Source: Streptomyces cyaneochromogenes (lineage in GTDB: Bacteria; Actinomycetota; Actinomycetes; Streptomycetales; Streptomycetaceae). Taken from it: a stretch of 64,000 bases of DNA. The stretch spans positions 372,001 to 436,000 of the forward strand of contig NZ_CP034539.1 in NCBI RefSeq assembly GCF_003963535.1, read 5' to 3'. Position 1 is the stretch's first letter. Each line of letters opens with the position of its first letter. This document shows positions 51,433-62,161 of this stretch, piece after piece. The position numbers and the translations under genes were made by a program. The notes under the pieces were generated by a model. The model ran no database searches, had not been told where the DNA came from, and worked only from the letters and a program-made list of their open reading frames with translations.

Positions 51433-52581
51433 TCACACGGGAAGCCCGACCAGCGCGAGTTCGGTCTCGTCCCGTACGTCGGGGTGCTGTACGACGTCCC
51501 AGCCCGCCGAGGCCAGCTTCTCCGCCAGGGTGTCCGCCTCGTCCGCGGCGAGCTCGAACCGGATGACCAGCGGTCCGTCCGGGCCCTGCGGAAAGAGGGG
51601 CGCGGCGACGGTGTCGGGGCCGGCGCCGCTTGCGGCCGCGGTGTCGAGGAGCCGGGCGAGTTCGCCGGGGCGCTCGGCGATGGTGACGTCGACATGGGCG
51701 GTGTCGGCGGCGAGCGGGCCGGACGCCGGGGCGGGCAGCGCCTCCAGCGCGGCCACACCGCGTTCCAGCAGGCCGGTGAGGTTTTGCCGGCTCCGCGCCC
51801 GGTGCCGAGGATCCCGCAGCGACAACTCCCCCACCGCGGTGAGCAGTTCGGTGAGGTCGGTCTGCAGGGCGGTGAGGACGCCGGCGACCTCGGCGGCGTT
51901 GGTCTCGATGATGTCGGTCCACAGCCGGGCCTCGCCGCGGGCGATCCGGGTCGCGTCCCGGAACCCCTGGCCGACGAGGAGCGCGGTGACCGGAGACCGG
52001 CCGCCGAGCCGGGCCGCGATCAGGCTGGCCATGAGGTGCGGGGCATGGGAGGTGAGTGCCACGGTCTCGTCGTGGGCCCCGCTCTGCATGACCGTGGGCA
52101 CGCCTCCGCACAGGGCGATCAGGTCCAGCGCCCGGTCGAAGGTGGGTTTGGAGGTGAGCCGGGAGGGTGTGAGCACCCAGACCCGGTCCTTGAAGAGGTC
52201 GGGGCGCGCGGCGAGCGGCCCGGAGCGCTCACGGCCGGCCAGCGGGTGGCCGCCGACGAAGTGCGTGGGCCGCGCGGCGCGGGCCAGTACCTCGCGCTCC
52301 GGGCCGGCCTTGACGCTGGCCACGTCCGTGTAGCTGTGTGCCAGGCCCCGCGCCTGCTGGTCCGAGAGCACGTCGGCGACCTTGCTCGGGGGTACGGCGA
52401 GCACCGCGAGGTCCACCGGCTCCTCGGGCGGCTTCGCGGTGCCCGCGCCGAGCAGTTCGGCGGTGCGGACCGCGGACGCGTCGGCGTCGAGGAGGTGCAC
52501 GGTGACACCGCGCCGGGCGGCGGCGAGCGCCACCGAGGTACCGATCAGCCCGGTGCCGACGACGGCGAGGGTGCGGATCAC
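51433..52581 (-). CDS. pdh: Prephenate dehydrogenase
   Basis: The 382-residue enzyme has a Rossmann start (TLAVVGTGLIGTSVALAAAR), the TyrA catalytic region (SYTDVASVKAG; HFVGGHPLAGRERSG with the conserved His) and a long helical dimerisation domain. The last ~80 residues (AHVDVTIAERPGELARLLDT) look like an ACT-type regulatory domain. It converts prephenate to 4-hydroxyphenylpyruvate, the direct precursor used by HmaS. Its GTG overlaps the HpgT stop by four bases, so they are co-translated. Such extra copies are a standard part of hydroxyphenylglycine cassettes. Confidence 0.9.
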   Translation of the reverse strand: MIRTLAVVGTGLIGTSVALAAARRGVTVHLLDADASAVRTAELLGAGTAKPPEEPVDLAVLAVPPSKVADVLSDQQARGLAHSYTDVASVKAGPEREVLARAARPTHFVGGHPLAGRERSGPLAARPDLFKDRVWVLTPSRLTSKPTFDRALDLIALCGGVPTVMQSGAHDETVALTSHAPHLMASLIAARLGGRSPVTALLVGQGFRDATRIARGEARLWTDIIETNAAEVAGVLTALQTDLTELLTAVGELSLRDPRHRARSRQNLTGLLERGVAALEALPAPASGPLAADTAHVDVTIAERPGELARLLDTAAASGAGPDTVAAPLFPQGPDGPLVIRFELAADEADTLAEKLASAGWDVVQHPDVRDETELALVGLPV

Positions 52582-53921
52582 GAGACCGCCCCGGTGGCGA
52601 TGCCGGCGGTGGCGTCGGTCGCGGTGTTGCCGGGCAGGCGTGCGGAGATGGCGGCGGCGAGCCGGTCGAGCCCCTCCTCGATGCGCTCCGGGGTCAAGGT
52701 GCTGATCGACAGCCGCAGTTGGCGGGAGTCGGTTCCCGCCCCGAAGAAATGGTGCATGGGCGTGAACAGCACCCCGTGCTCGCGCGCCGCGTGCTCCAGG
52801 AAGGCGTCGTGCACGGTGAACGGCACGGTGACGACCACGAAGAACCCGCCGTCGGGTTCGTTCCAGCTCACGCCGTCGCAGTCCCGGAACCGCTTGGCGA
52901 GCCCTTCCAGCACCTGAGTCAGATTGCTCTGGTACACGGCGGTTTCCCTGGTGTTGGCGGCCACCAGGCTGAAGTCGTTGGCGATCAGCTTGCCGCCGAT
53001 GACGGCCTGGGCGATCGGTGAGGTGTTCACCGTCAGCATGCTCTTGATCTTCGACAGCTCGTCGGCGAGCAGTCCGCCGCCCACCGGCTGGTCGGCGACG
53101 GCGAAGCCGACCCGCGCGCCCGCGACGCCGCTCTTGGCGAAGGAGCCGAGGTAGACGACCCGGCCGTCGGTGTCGAGGGACTTCAGCGTGGGCGGGCGTC
53201 GGTCCGGGGTGCGGTGGAAGAGTCCGTAGGGGTTGTCCTCCAGCAGCAGGAGGCGCTCCGACGCGGCGATCTCCAGCAGCCGGTGCCGGTCGGCGACGGT
53301 CATGCTGATGCCGACGGGGTTGGCGAAGTCCGGCGTGACGTAGCAGGCGCGCACGCGACGGCCGGCGTCGCGCGCGGCGCGCAGCAGGCTCACCAACTCC
53401 CCCAGGTCGAGCCCCTGTTCCCCGGAGGGCACCGGCAGCACCGGCAGATCGGTGAGCAGGGCGGCGCCGCTGAGACCGACGTAGGTGGGAGACGGGGCGA
53501 GCAGCGCGTCGCGGTCATCGGCGCGCAGGGCGCGCAGCACCAGGAACAACGCCTCCTGGAAGCCGACCGTGACGACGACGGAGCGTGGGTCGGCGTCGAT
53601 GCCCTCGTCGACCGCGAGGTTGCGGGCGATCAGCTCGGCGATGACGCCCTTGGTGTCGCCGTATTGGAGGAGGGTGCGGGAGACCTGCTGTTCCGTCATT
53701 CCCCGCTCGCTGCGCAGATAGCCCGTGAACACCTTCAGGTATTCATGGATCTGATCCGTGTCGAAGAATCCCTCGTAGGGCCGTCCGGCCGCGAACGACA
53801 CTGCCTCGGGATAGGTCCCGGCAATATTGTTCAGCAGATTCATCGACTCCATGGACGCAGCGGTGAGCGAGGCGTGCAGCGGCTCCGAACTCAATTCCGC
53901 GAGATTTTCCCGGATCTGCAT
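52578..53921 (-). CDS. hpgT: 4-Hydroxyphenylglycine aminotransferase
   Basis: The 447-residue PLP enzyme is of fold type I. Key segments are YGDTKGVIAELIAR, SYVTP-like CYVTPDFANPVG, LLLLEDNPYGLF and the PLP lysine Lys263 in YLGSFAKSGVAGARVGF. It matches HpgT of glycopeptide and CDA clusters, which transaminates 4-hydroxyphenylglyoxylate to L-4-hydroxyphenylglycine with L-tyrosine as a preferred donor. That regenerates 4-hydroxyphenylpyruvate. The ATG at 53921 has no evident Shine-Dalgarno, so it may be leaderless. It is divergent from hmaS. Confidence 0.92.
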   Translation of the reverse strand: MQIRENLAELSSEPLHASLTAASMESMNLLNNIAGTYPEAVSFAAGRPYEGFFDTDQIHEYLKVFTGYLRSERGMTEQQVSRTLLQYGDTKGVIAELIARNLAVDEGIDADPRSVVVTVGFQEALFLVLRALRADDRDALLAPSPTYVGLSGAALLTDLPVLPVPSGEQGLDLGELVSLLRAARDAGRRVRACYVTPDFANPVGISMTVADRHRLLEIAASERLLLLEDNPYGLFHRTPDRRPPTLKSLDTDGRVVYLGSFAKSGVAGARVGFAVADQPVGGGLLADELSKIKSMLTVNTSPIAQAVIGGKLIANDFSLVAANTRETAVYQSNLTQVLEGLAKRFRDCDGVSWNEPDGGFFVVVTVPFTVHDAFLEHAAREHGVLFTPMHHFFGAGTDSRQLRLSISTLTPERIEEGLDRLAAAISARLPGNTATDATAGIATGAVS

Positions 53922-56323
<2,402 letters not shown>

Positions 56324-56390
56324 CGCGGGGCGGAAATGGAAGCGAGGGGGCCGGGTGACCCGGCCCCCTCGCTTCCATTTCCGCCCCGCG
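56324..56390. terminator. Very long perfect hairpin between convergent operons
   Basis: A 32-base arm (56324-56355) is fully complementary to 56359-56390 with a three-base loop (TGA). It begins right after the hmo stop and ends one base before the ferredoxin stop. It should terminate both the rightward hmaS-hmo and the leftward NRPS-ferredoxin transcripts. Confidence 0.9.
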
Positions 56391-56391
56391 G

Positions 56392-56604
56392 TCAGGCCCC
56401 GCCCGCCTGTTCCTGGTCGTGGACCGTGATGGCGTGCCCCGGGCAGCGCCAGACGACCGACCGCACGGCCGCGGCCAACTCCGCGGCCGGTGCGGCGTTG
56501 TCGACGACGCCCATGCCCTCGTCGTCCTGGTCGAAGACCTGGGGCGCGAACATCGCGCAGACGCCGCCGCTCACACACTTGTCGCGGTCGATCCGGATCT
56601 CCAT
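56392..56604 (-). CDS. 3Fe-4S ferredoxin
   Basis: The 70-residue ferredoxin has the single-cluster pattern of actinomycete P450 partners: DKCVSGGVCAMFAP with two cysteines, and a late WRCPGHAI with the third, giving a [3Fe-4S] or [4Fe-4S] cluster. The central VFDQDDEGMGVV segment is canonical. It is the last gene of the leftward biosynthetic operon, 25 bases after the P450 at 56630-57922, and should pass electrons to one or both P450s. Confidence 0.92.
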   Translation of the reverse strand: MEIRIDRDKCVSGGVCAMFAPQVFDQDDEGMGVVDNAAPAAELAAAVRSVVWRCPGHAITVHDQEQAGGA

Positions 56605-56629
56605 CGCTCTGCCGTCTCCTTTCCGCCGG

Positions 56630-57922
56630 TCACCAGACGACCGGCAGCCGGTGCACTCCATGAGCCAGCGCGCGGTTGTAGAAGCGCACCTCCTCGGCGG
56701 GCACGGCGAGCCGCAGCTCCGGGAAGCGCCGCCACAACGCCTGGTAGGCGATGCGCAGTTCGGTGCGGGCCAGCGCGGCGCCCAGGCAGTGGTGGACGCC
56801 GTGTCCGAAGGCGACGTGCGCGACGGGCTCGCGGCCGAGGTCGAGGCGGTCGGGTCCGTCGGTGAGGCCCGGGTCGCGGTTGGCCATGGTGAGCGAGCAG
56901 ATGACGGTCTCGCCCGACTTGATCAGGTGGTCGCCGATCCGCACGTCGTTCACGGCGGTGCGCGGGGTGGGCGCGTTGGCCACCGACATGTAGCGGATCA
57001 GCTCGTCCAGGGCGCGGTCGGAGGCGAGCCGGCCGCCGTCGCCCCGGCCCGGCCCCCTGTCCGACCCCGAGCCGCTGCCCGCACCAGAGGCCCTGCCCCG
57101 GCCGTCGCGTTCGCCGAGCAGCAGCGGCAGCTGGTCCGGGTGCTCCAGCATCGCCAGGACACCGAGGCCGATCATGCCCTCGATGTTGTCGATGCCGGCG
57201 AGGATCAGCAGGACGCACACGCCGCGCATCTCGTCGTCGGTGAAGTTCTCGCCGTGCTCGCGCACCAGCGCGCCGATGAACCCGTCGTCGGGGTCCTTGC
57301 GCTGCCGGGCCACCATCGAGACGAGATAGCGGGAGAACGCGGCGCCGTCGGCCGCCCGCACCTTGCGGCTACGGGAGAAGTCCAGGTGCCGGTGGCAGTG
57401 ACGCAGGAACTCGGGCCGGTCGTCGCGCGGCACGCCGATCAGCTCGCACAGCACCTCGCCCGGCACGGGCTGGGCGAACAGCGGCATCAGATCGGCACCC
57501 GGTCCGGCGGCCTCGACGCTGTCCAGGTACTCCTCGACGATCGCCTCGATGTCCGGCTCCAGCCGGCGCAGCCGCCGTACCGTGAACTCGGGGGTGAGCA
57601 TCTGACGCAGGCGGGTGTGCTCCGGCGGGTCGTAGTCCATCAGATGGCCCACCAGCTCCGGCGGGCGCCAGTCGGGTCCTTCGGCGCCCCACCGGCGGCG
57701 GGTGCTGAAGTTGGTGTGGTCGCCGAGGATCTGGCGCACCTCGGTGTAGCCGGTGGCCAGCCAGACCCATTCGTCGGACTCGTTGGGGCCGATGACGTAC
57801 CTGCTCAGGGGCTCCGCGGCCCGCAGGTCCTCGGCCGGGTCGAACCGGGTGCGCCGGGTGTAGAGCAGTTCGGGGTACGCCTGCTGGGCCCGCGGGGCCT
57901 GCGGCTGGGTTTGCTGCGGCAT
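56630..57922 (-). CDS. Cytochrome P450, peptide crosslinking type (Oxy-like)
   Basis: The 430-residue P450 has haem Cys379 in AFGHGVHHCLGAALAR and ExxR at Glu307-Arg310 (DELIRYM). A PRDDR motif lies at 165-169; in glycopeptide Oxy enzymes this motif touches the NRPS X-domain. The I-helix reads LAGIDNIEG, with Asn246 where most P450s have Thr, as I recall for OxyB. Residues ~273-298 form an extra Gly/Ser/Arg-rich loop not usual in the family. It probably forms one aryl or ether crosslink on the carrier-bound peptide. An ATG with GTAGGAGG directly upstream sets the start. Confidence 0.88.
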   Translation of the reverse strand: MPQQTQPQAPRAQQAYPELLYTRRTRFDPAEDLRAAEPLSRYVIGPNESDEWVWLATGYTEVRQILGDHTNFSTRRRWGAEGPDWRPPELVGHLMDYDPPEHTRLRQMLTPEFTVRRLRRLEPDIEAIVEEYLDSVEAAGPGADLMPLFAQPVPGEVLCELIGVPRDDRPEFLRHCHRHLDFSRSRKVRAADGAAFSRYLVSMVARQRKDPDDGFIGALVREHGENFTDDEMRGVCVLLILAGIDNIEGMIGLGVLAMLEHPDQLPLLLGERDGRGRASGAGSGSGSDRGPGRGDGGRLASDRALDELIRYMSVANAPTPRTAVNDVRIGDHLIKSGETVICSLTMANRDPGLTDGPDRLDLGREPVAHVAFGHGVHHCLGAALARTELRIAYQALWRRFPELRLAVPAEEVRFYNRALAHGVHRLPVVW

Positions 57923-57934
57923 GGGCGTGTCCTC

Positions 57935-59128
57935 CTACCAGGCCACCGGCAGCGCGTCCACGGAGTACACCCGCGAGGACGGCGTCCGGAACCGGATCTG
58001 CTCGTGCGGGACGGCGAGCCGCAGCTGCGGGAAGCGACGCCACAACGCCAGGTAGGCGATGCGCAGTTGCATCCGGGCCAGCGGGGCGCCGAGACAGTGG
58101 TGAACGCCGTGCCCGAACGCCATGTGCGGGGCGGGCTCACGGGTGATGTCGAACCCGTCCTCGGGATCGCCGCCGGGGGTCGCGATCCGGTTCACCGCGA
58201 AGGCGGAGCAGATGATCCGCTCCCCCTTCGGCACCACGTGCCCGCCGAGCGGCACGTCCTCGAGCGCGGTGCGCGGCGAGAGGGTCGGGATCACCGTGAC
58301 GTAGCGCAGCAGTTCCTCCACCGCACGGTCGACCAGCTCGGGGTTCTCCTTCAACTTGGCGAGCTGGTCGGGGTGTTCGAGCAGCAGGAGGGTTCCGAGC
58401 CCCAGCATGCTGGCGACGTTCTCGATGCCGGCGGAGGTCAGTGACGCGGCCAGGCCCTCCAGTTCATCGTCCGTGATCTCCTCGCCGTACTCACGCACCA
58501 GCATGCCCAGCAGTTCCTCGCCGGGGTCCCGGCGCTGCCGTGCGGTGAGCTGCTGGAAGTAGGCGCGGAAGGCCCGGCCGGCCGCCATCTGGCGGGTCCG
58601 GCCGCGGCCGTCGTCGCGGGAGATGTCGAGATGACGGGACAGCTCCGCGCGGTCGTCGCGGGGCACGCCCAGCAGTTCGCAGGCGGTCTGGCCCGGTATC
58701 TGCCAGGCGAAGTGGTGCATCAGGTCGGCGGGCGCCCCGGCCTGCTCCATCGCGTCGAGGCACTCCTCGACGACGGCCTCGATACGCGGCTGGAGGCGTT
58801 GCAGGCGCCGCATGGTGAACTCGGGGTTGAGCATCCTGCGCAGCCGGGTGTGCTCCGGCGGGTCGTAGTGCAGAAGGTTGCCGATGTTCTGCAGCCGGCG
58901 GGACTGGGCCTCGGTGTCGGCGGGCGGCAGCATGGTGAACCGGTGCTGGTCACTGAGTACCTCGCGGGACTCCTCGCTGCCGGTGACCAGCCAGCCCACG
59001 ACCTGGCTGGAGGGCCCACCGTGCAGTTCGGTGCGCAGCACCGGGCACTCGGTGCGCAGCCCGACCAGCTCCGGGACGGGGTCGAACCGGTCCCGGAGCT
59101 GGTACACGGGTATGTCACGGGACGCCAT
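57935..59128 (-). CDS. Cytochrome P450, peptide crosslinking type (Oxy-like)
   Basis: The 397-residue P450 begins MASRDIPVYQLRDRFDPVPE, the Oxy-like N-terminus. The haem ligand is Cys345 in AFGHGVHHCLGAPL, and the PRDDR motif is at 156-160 (GVPRDDRAEL). Its I-helix reads TSAGIENVASM, with Asn237 replacing the usual Thr, as in the neighbouring P450. It probably acts on the NRPS-bound peptide and introduces the other crosslink. Two P450s imply two rings, as in complestatin-type products. It is directly downstream of the halogenase, with a 17-base gap. Confidence 0.9.
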   Translation of the reverse strand: MASRDIPVYQLRDRFDPVPELVGLRTECPVLRTELHGGPSSQVVGWLVTGSEESREVLSDQHRFTMLPPADTEAQSRRLQNIGNLLHYDPPEHTRLRRMLNPEFTMRRLQRLQPRIEAVVEECLDAMEQAGAPADLMHHFAWQIPGQTACELLGVPRDDRAELSRHLDISRDDGRGRTRQMAAGRAFRAYFQQLTARQRRDPGEELLGMLVREYGEEITDDELEGLAASLTSAGIENVASMLGLGTLLLLEHPDQLAKLKENPELVDRAVEELLRYVTVIPTLSPRTALEDVPLGGHVVPKGERIICSAFAVNRIATPGGDPEDGFDITREPAPHMAFGHGVHHCLGAPLARMQLRIAYLALWRRFPQLRLAVPHEQIRFRTPSSRVYSVDALPVAW

Positions 59129-59145
59129 GTCGGGGCTCGCCTCCC

Positions 59146-60639
59146 TCAGGCGGTGGTGGACGGCAGCCAGTACAGGCCGTCCGCGGAGGAGACCAGACCG
59201 CCGGGGAACATGGGCGCCTCGGGTTCGGCGTCCTCGCCGAGCAGTGCCCGCATCTGCACCTGGCCCGCCTCCTGCATGGCGTTGCGCACGACGGAGGAGC
59301 TGAACAGGGGCACCGAGCTGCCGTCGTCGTTCGCCGCGTACTTCTCCACGGCGGTGGCGAACTCCTCGGAGTTCTCCGCGAGCCGCTCGCCGAGCGCCTC
59401 GGCGTTCATCAGGCCCTGCTCGCCGGAGGAGACACCGCCGATCAGCTCGACGAACGCCTGCAGTTCCGGCTCGGTGTTGGCGGTGACCTTCTTGGCCTGC
59501 CAGAAGTAGGAGTTCTCGTCGCGGTGCATCTCGTAGAAGGAGACGAGGAACTCGTAGAAGACGCCGTACTCGCGCCGGTAGCGGGCCTCGAACTCCTTCA
59601 TCGCGGCGTCCTCGTCGACCTTGCCCTCCAGGACGCTGTTGAGGGAGCGGGCGGCGAGCAGCGAGCTGTAGGTGGCCAGGTGCACGCCGGAGGAGAAGAC
59701 CGGGTCGACGAAGCAGGCGGCGTCGCCCACGAGCATCATGCCGGGCCGGGTGAAGGTGGTCTGGTGGTACGAGTAGTCCTTGCGGACCCGGATCTCGCCG
59801 TACTGGCCCTCGGTGACGCGGGTGGCCTCGGAGAGGTAGTCGGCGATCATCGGGCACTCGTCGATCAGCGCCCGCAGCGCCTTCTCCGGATCGCCCTGGA
59901 TCTTGTCGGCCATCTCCCGCCTGACGACGGCGCCGACGCTGGTCAGGGTGTCACTGAGCGGGATGTACCAGAACCAGCCGCTCTCGAAGGCCACGCAGAG
60001 GATGTTGAAACGGTTGGGCTGCGGCATCCGCTTGCCGTTCTCGAAGTAGCCGAAGAGGGCGAGGCTGCGGAAGAAGTCGGAGTACTCACGGGTGCCGCCG
60101 ACCTTGTTGTACAGCCGGCTCTTGTTGCCGGAGGCGTCGACGACGTACTTGGCGCGGATCTCGCGCTCGCTTCCGTCGGCGCCCGAGTAGGTGAGCCCGC
60201 GGACCCGCTCGCCCTCCTCGATCAGCCCGCGCACCGAGCAGCCCTCGCGGACGTCCGCGCCCTGCTTGCGGGCGTTCTTCAGCAGGATGTCGTCGAACTT
60301 GGAACGCTCGACCTGGTACGCCACCGAGGTCGGACCCGCCATACGGGGCGAGACGGAGAAGGCGAAGGTCCAGGGCTCGGGCCGGGCGCCCCAGCGGAAG
60401 GTGCCGCCGCGCTTGAGCGGGAAGCCCGCCTCGGCGAGGTCGTCCGCGGCGCCGGAGAGCCGGCACACACCGTGAATGGTGGACGGCAGCAGCGATTCGC
60501 CGATCTGGTAGCGCGGGAAGTTCTCCTTTTCCAGTACGACGACCCGGTGCCCTTGTTTGGCGACGAGTGCGGCGAGGGTGGAACCGGCGGGTCCGCCGCC
60601 GACGACGGCCACGTCGAATTCTTCGGTCTTTGCTGCCAC
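59146..60639 (-). CDS. FAD-dependent halogenase
   Basis: The 497-residue flavoprotein starts at a GTG with GGGAG and opens EFDVAVVGGGPAGSTLAALV (FAD fold). The phenolic halogenase features are ESGWFWYIPLSDT (the WxWxIP element) and MMLVGDAACFVDPVFSSGVH, where the PxxSSG segment is typical of the glycopeptide (BhaA/VhaA-like) and ComH-like group. It should chlorinate Hpg or Tyr residues on the carrier-bound peptide with FADH2 supplied by an external reductase. No flavin reductase gene is in the window. Confidence 0.92.
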   Translation of the reverse strand: MAAKTEEFDVAVVGGGPAGSTLAALVAKQGHRVVVLEKENFPRYQIGESLLPSTIHGVCRLSGAADDLAEAGFPLKRGGTFRWGARPEPWTFAFSVSPRMAGPTSVAYQVERSKFDDILLKNARKQGADVREGCSVRGLIEEGERVRGLTYSGADGSEREIRAKYVVDASGNKSRLYNKVGGTREYSDFFRSLALFGYFENGKRMPQPNRFNILCVAFESGWFWYIPLSDTLTSVGAVVRREMADKIQGDPEKALRALIDECPMIADYLSEATRVTEGQYGEIRVRKDYSYHQTTFTRPGMMLVGDAACFVDPVFSSGVHLATYSSLLAARSLNSVLEGKVDEDAAMKEFEARYRREYGVFYEFLVSFYEMHRDENSYFWQAKKVTANTEPELQAFVELIGGVSSGEQGLMNAEALGERLAENSEEFATAVEKYAANDDGSSVPLFSSSVVRNAMQEAGQVQMRALLGEDAEPEAPMFPGGLVSSADGLYWLPSTTA

Positions 60640-60667
60640 AGCCAACTCCCTGTCCGTGTCTGCGTTC

Positions 60668-61945
60668 CTATTGAGCCTGAATTCGTCCGGCGGGCTGGTC
60701 AACTCGTCCAATTTCCTTTTCTGGACGGTCATTTCGCCCGATCAGGGTGAGCAGCGGGCCGGTCATGAAGGTGGTGATGAGCGCCATCAGGACCAGCACC
60801 GTGAACAGGCCGGGACCGATCACTCCGGCTTCGAGCGCCACGTTGAGCACGATGAGTTCGGTGAGCCCGCGGGTGTTCACCAGCGCGGCGACCCGTGCCG
60901 ACTGACGGGGGTCGAGGCCGGTGAACCGGCAGGCCGCGTACGCCGGGCCGAGCTTGCCGACGACGGCGATGGAGAGGATCAGCGCCAGCAGCGCGAGTCC
61001 GTCGCCGTCGAGCGTGCCGACGTCGAACTTCAGCCCGGTGGTGACGAAGAACAGCGGCAGCAGCAGGGCCGCGGTCTGCTCCATGGGCTGGAGTACCTCG
61101 GCGTCCGGGACCTCGTTGCGACGCGGCATGACCAGTCCGGCGAGGAAGCCGCCGAACACCGGGTGCAGTCCGAGCATGGAGGTCACCCAGGCGCTGCCCA
61201 TCGCGAGTCCGAACGCCAGCGGCACCTGCCCGAGCATCCGTGACTCCGAGCGCCGAAGCAGCCAGTCCAGGGCGGGCCTGACGAGGAGGAACATGACCGC
61301 GCTGAAGAGCACGACCAGCACCAGCGCCGCCAGCCACGACGGCCGCGAGGAGTGCCCGGTGCCGGCGAACGCGGCGGCCAGCACCAGCCAGGCGACCACG
61401 TCCATGACCCCGGCCGCGGTGGTGGCGACCGTGCCGGTGGCGGTGCCCGCCAGACCGCGCTCGCGGACGATCGCCACCAGCACCGGCAGCGCGGTCACCG
61501 AGCAGGCCACGGCCATGAACATCACGAACGTCCGCCCGCCGGCGTCCGGTTCGACCGCGCTGAACATCCCCTCCAGCACGGTCACCGCACCGGTGCTGAG
61601 TCCCGCCGGGACCAGCAGCGCGAGCGCCGCCACGGCCAGCACGGACCGTCCGCCGCCGCGCAATTGCCGGTAGTTGATCTCGTATCCGGCGAGGAACATG
61701 AAGATCACGACGGCGACCTGCGAGAGCACCGTCAGGAACGGCAGCACCTCCGCCGGGAACAGCGTCCTCGTGGGATCGCCCGGCAGCCGGCCGAGCAGGG
61801 TGGGGCCCAGGGCGATACCGGCCACGATCTGCCCGATCACGGTGGGCTGTCCGAGCCGACGGGCGAGCGCGCCCGTCAGCCAGGAGGCGACGACTATCAG
61901 CGCGACGTCGCCGATGACCAGAGCGGTCACCTGTTCGGAGTTCAC
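60668..61945 (-). CDS. Na+/H+ antiporter (CPA2/KefB type)
   Basis: The 425-residue membrane protein has about twelve helices ([34 protein letters not shown] and others), with the conserved FLAGYEI and [18 protein letters not shown] of the monovalent cation:proton antiporter-2 family. The GTG overlaps the MbtH stop by four bases. Such antiporters are regular members of glycopeptide and ramoplanin-like clusters; their role (export, resistance or ion balance) is not proven. Confidence 0.9.
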   Translation of the reverse strand: MNSEQVTALVIGDVALIVVASWLTGALARRLGQPTVIGQIVAGIALGPTLLGRLPGDPTRTLFPAEVLPFLTVLSQVAVVIFMFLAGYEINYRQLRGGGRSVLAVAALALLVPAGLSTGAVTVLEGMFSAVEPDAGGRTFVMFMAVACSVTALPVLVAIVRERGLAGTATGTVATTAAGVMDVVAWLVLAAAFAGTGHSSRPSWLAALVLVVLFSAVMFLLVRPALDWLLRRSESRMLGQVPLAFGLAMGSAWVTSMLGLHPVFGGFLAGLVMPRRNEVPDAEVLQPMEQTAALLLPLFFVTTGLKFDVGTLDGDGLALLALILSIAVVGKLGPAYAACRFTGLDPRQSARVAALVNTRGLTELIVLNVALEAGVIGPGLFTVLVLMALITTFMTGPLLTLIGRNDRPEKEIGRVDQPAGRIQAQ

Positions 61946-62157
61946 GCGGCGCCTTCCGTGCGGGCGATGAGGCTCTTGGGCCGCATGTCGGTCCAGTGCT
62001 GCTCGACGAATTCCAGGCATTCGGCCCGGCTCGCCTCGCCGAAAGCGGTCGTCCAGCCCTGCGGAATCTCCGCGAAAACCGGCCAGAGCGAGTGCTGGCC
62101 CTCGTCGTTGACCAGCACCAGGAAAGTGCCGTTCTCGTTGTCGAAGGGATTCGTCAT
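61942..62157 (-). CDS. MbtH-like protein
   Basis: The 71-residue protein shows the MbtH signature: [35 protein letters not shown] and [10 protein letters not shown], with three conserved Trp. MbtH proteins bind and activate NRPS adenylation domains. It starts four bases after the NRPS stop in the same transcript. It is required, in most such clusters, for the beta-hydroxylating or Hpg/Tyr-activating modules. Confidence 0.95.
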   Translation of the reverse strand: MTNPFDNENGTFLVLVNDEGQHSLWPVFAEIPQGWTTAFGEASRAECLEFVEQHWTDMRPKSLIARTEGAA

Positions 62158-62161
62158 GGTG

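Noticed and set aside
56336..58444. 702-codon plus-strand frame across the ferredoxin and P450 genes
   Set aside because: It runs through the terminator hairpin and has no motifs. The minus-strand genes have haem and iron-sulphur motifs.
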